Source: Cyanobacteria bacterium SZAS-4
GTDB lineage: Bacteria > Cyanobacteriota > Vampirovibrionia > Obscuribacterales > Obscuribacteraceae
NCBI GenBank assembly: GCA_018266255.1
Contig: JAFEAT010000020.1
Location: forward strand, 1 to 64,000
DNA: 64,000 nucleotides
Direction of reading: 5' to 3'
The position numbers and the translations under genes are program-made. Position 1 is the first letter of the stretch; each line of letters starts with the position of its first letter. The notes below the pieces were generated by a model, which had not been told where the DNA came from, made no database searches, and saw only the letters and a list, made by a program, of their open reading frames with translations. Below are positions 62,552 through 64,000 of the stretch, piece by piece.

Positions 62552-64000
62552 TCACCTACTGGTGACTTTGTATTTAGCTTCTACTTGTTTTGACGCGTCG
62601 ATTTTTCCTAACTGCTTCAAAGCAGTCGCATATTCGGAAGCCGCCTTAGCTAACAGATCTTGATAGTTCAATTCTTCGCATTTTTGAATTGCGATTTTTA
62701 ATTCTGGCTCTGCTTCGCCAGGCTTAGAGTTGCGCATCGAGTTCAAACCCATGTTGTAATGCACAGTGGCGATGTTGTGCTTCGCCGCGCGACTGTCTGG
62801 ATTCATGGTCAAAGCCTTTTGAAATGTTTGAAGCGCTTTAGTGAACTGCATTCCTTGCATAGCGATCAATCCAGTGTTGTTCAAAGCAGAACCCAGATTG
62901 TGCTTCAAAGACGCAGAGCCTGGAAATCTCGACACTCCTTCAGTCAAAATATCGACCGCTTTATCGTATTCTTTAGCATTCATCGCAGCCGTAGCTTTCT
63001 CAGTGATTGCTACTAGCTCTGATGAATTGGCCAGGTCCGATGTCGATAACAACCCCTGCGCATTCAAGCTTGAATGTGGAATCGATGCCACATCGATTGA
63101 ATAAAGTTTCTGCAAAGTCTTCGCATCACGATCGCTAATTTTCAGTCGCTCGTAATCTAGAGGCAAACTGCTGTACATGATGTCTTTCGGAGACGGGCTG
63201 TGCCCGGCAATTCCAAGTGCGTGTCCAAGTTCGTGCGTGCAAATGTACCTGACTAGCTGGTCGTTGAGATGTATTCCTTGATCGACATCCACCGTCAGCA
63301 CGGTGACTTTGACTGCCGCCATTGTGTTTCCAATTGGGCGAAGAAGCGCTTCACCACCTTCGGCTGCGTTGGAAACATCAGACGGATTGTCTGACCACGC
63401 AAATCGAATCGAAGCTTTATCTGGCGAATCTACTTGTAAAAATTTGACTTTGCCTTGACTCGCTTCTTCCCAATCTTTAAGCGCAGTTTGTAATTGATTT
63501 GAATAACTTGGATGGAAGCCCTGCACTTTGCTGCCATCGTTCACGTAAATTTTGATCGGAATATTATCGTTCGCCCAGCGAATCGGATTGGTGCCGATCG
63601 CCTCTTCATAGTACTCATCAGGATTGTGCGTTTTTGGTGCGGTCGCATTTGGATTGCCGAGCAACGCGATGATCGCTTTCGCTTGCGCAGCTCTGGAGTT
63701 GGTCGGATACTTCGCCAAAAATGTTTTGAATTCGGCGACAGCTTCTTCTGTATGCCCGGCTGACTGCAAGGTCGCCGCGAGGCTCCAGAGAGAGTCAGGA
63801 AGGTTGGGATTTAATTCCAGCGCTTTTCTGAACGAAGTAATTGCCTCCTCAGACATTCCCGCGCGTGCCTGGCAAACTCCGAGGGCTGCAACAGCATAAT
63901 AAAAATCTGGCGTGATTGAGGCTGCTTCCTGCGCGGCTTTCAGTGCCTCTTTGACGTTTCCGCGTTCAAGTGTTTGCATCGCGTCTTTGACGATGTTTGC
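62552..64000 (-). CDS. TPR protein with matrixin-type (M10-like) metallopeptidase domain, partial
   Basis: At least 482 residues; the frame continues past the right window edge, so the start is outside. N-terminal TPRs (GNVKEALKAAQEAASITPDF, EEAITSFRKALELNPNLPDS), then a metzincin domain about 130-290 with HELGHALGIAGHSP (zinc His residues of HExxHxxGxxH) and the Met-turn DIMYSS. After it come more TPRs (about 330-460: NAKEYDKAVDILTEGVSRFP, ALQTFQKALTMNPDSRAAKH). Relatives are often exported; the signal is expected outside the window. Confidence 0.88.
   Translation of the reverse strand, partial: ANIVKDAMQTLERGNVKEALKAAQEAASITPDFYYAVAALGVCQARAGMSEEAITSFRKALELNPNLPDSLWSLAATLQSAGHTEEAVAEFKTFLAKYPTNSRAAQAKAIIALLGNPNATAPKTHNPDEYYEEAIGTNPIRWANDNIPIKIYVNDGSKVQGFHPSYSNQLQTALKDWEEASQGKVKFLQVDSPDKASIRFAWSDNPSDVSNAAEGGEALLRPIGNTMAAVKVTVLTVDVDQGIHLNDQLVRYICTHELGHALGIAGHSPSPKDIMYSSLPLDYERLKISDRDAKTLQKLYSIDVASIPHSSLNAQGLLSTSDLANSSELVAITEKATAAMNAKEYDKAVDILTEGVSRFPGSASLKHNLGSALNNTGLIAMQGMQFTKALQTFQKALTMNPDSRAAKHNIATVHYNMGLNSMRNSKPGEAEPELKIAIQKCEELNYQDLLAKAASEYATALKQLGKIDASKQVEAKYKVTSR

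Noticed and set aside
1..64000. CRISPR arrays, tRNA or rRNA genes, prophage and insertion sequences
   Set aside because: I saw no regularly spaced repeats with spacers, no tRNA cloverleaf or rRNA signature, and no transposase or phage structural gene. I could not run a covariance search, so small RNAs may be missed.

Overview
The window looks like chromosomal DNA from a non-photosynthetic relative of cyanobacteria, most likely an Obscuribacter-type member of Melainabacteria/Vampirovibrionia. That placement is inference. It rests on a DUF3370 protein (a family I know mainly from cyanobacteria), a cyanobacterial-type single-RRM RNA-binding protein, many TPR/HEAT/zinc-ribbon proteins, hybrid response-regulator/Ser-Thr kinases and a very large cytoplasmic multidomain protein. 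There is no photosynthesis gene, rRNA, tRNA, CRISPR array or transposase.

Layout. 1-1.34 kb: the 5' part of a secreted GH5 cellulase ending in an extraordinary proline tract, cut by the window edge. 1.7-12.2 kb: housekeeping and small genes (trypsin-like protease, TPR-DUF1963, two paralogous LRV-repeat proteins with matching leaders and terminators, LysR regulator, SCP2, TPR-zinc protein, DoxX, OsmC). 12.3-17.2 kb: a copper-handling group (Cys-rich secreted protein, Csp-like four-helix copper binder, CopA) around a DUF3370 gene. 17.3-22.6 kb: POTRA/HEAT protein, 2Fe-2S protein, and rplJ-rplL behind a leader that can be drawn as a terminator/antiterminator switch. 22.6-40.1 kb: a signalling island with two REC-wHTH-Ser/Thr-kinase hybrids, three proteins of unknown role including one of 2771 residues (YD-like repeats, HExxGH motif, two GGDEF-type domains), and two overlapping histidine kinases whose defects are complementary: the first lacks the phospho-acceptor His, the second lacks the ATP-binding boxes. 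41.5-49.6 kb: a tightly overlapping operon of DUF2911, large PIG-L deacetylase, small membrane protein, sodium:solute symporter, a half-length BshC-like protein, BshB and BshA, pointing to bacillithiol synthesis. 49.9-64 kb: degenerate GGDEF protein, two frameshifted loci, DUF4331, GGCT-like plus dynamin-like pair, RRM protein, M16 and M20 peptidases, GNAT, a possible ART-fold protein and a TPR-matrixin protein cut by the right edge.

A palindromic two-hairpin repeat of about 50 bp recurs at least five times, once inside a coding sequence. Many convergent genes meet with zero or a few bases between their stops, so the genome is compact despite its large proteins.

The most promising undescribed biology is the split histidine-kinase pair with its hybrid response-regulator kinases and giant partner, followed by the miniature BshC in an otherwise canonical bacillithiol operon.
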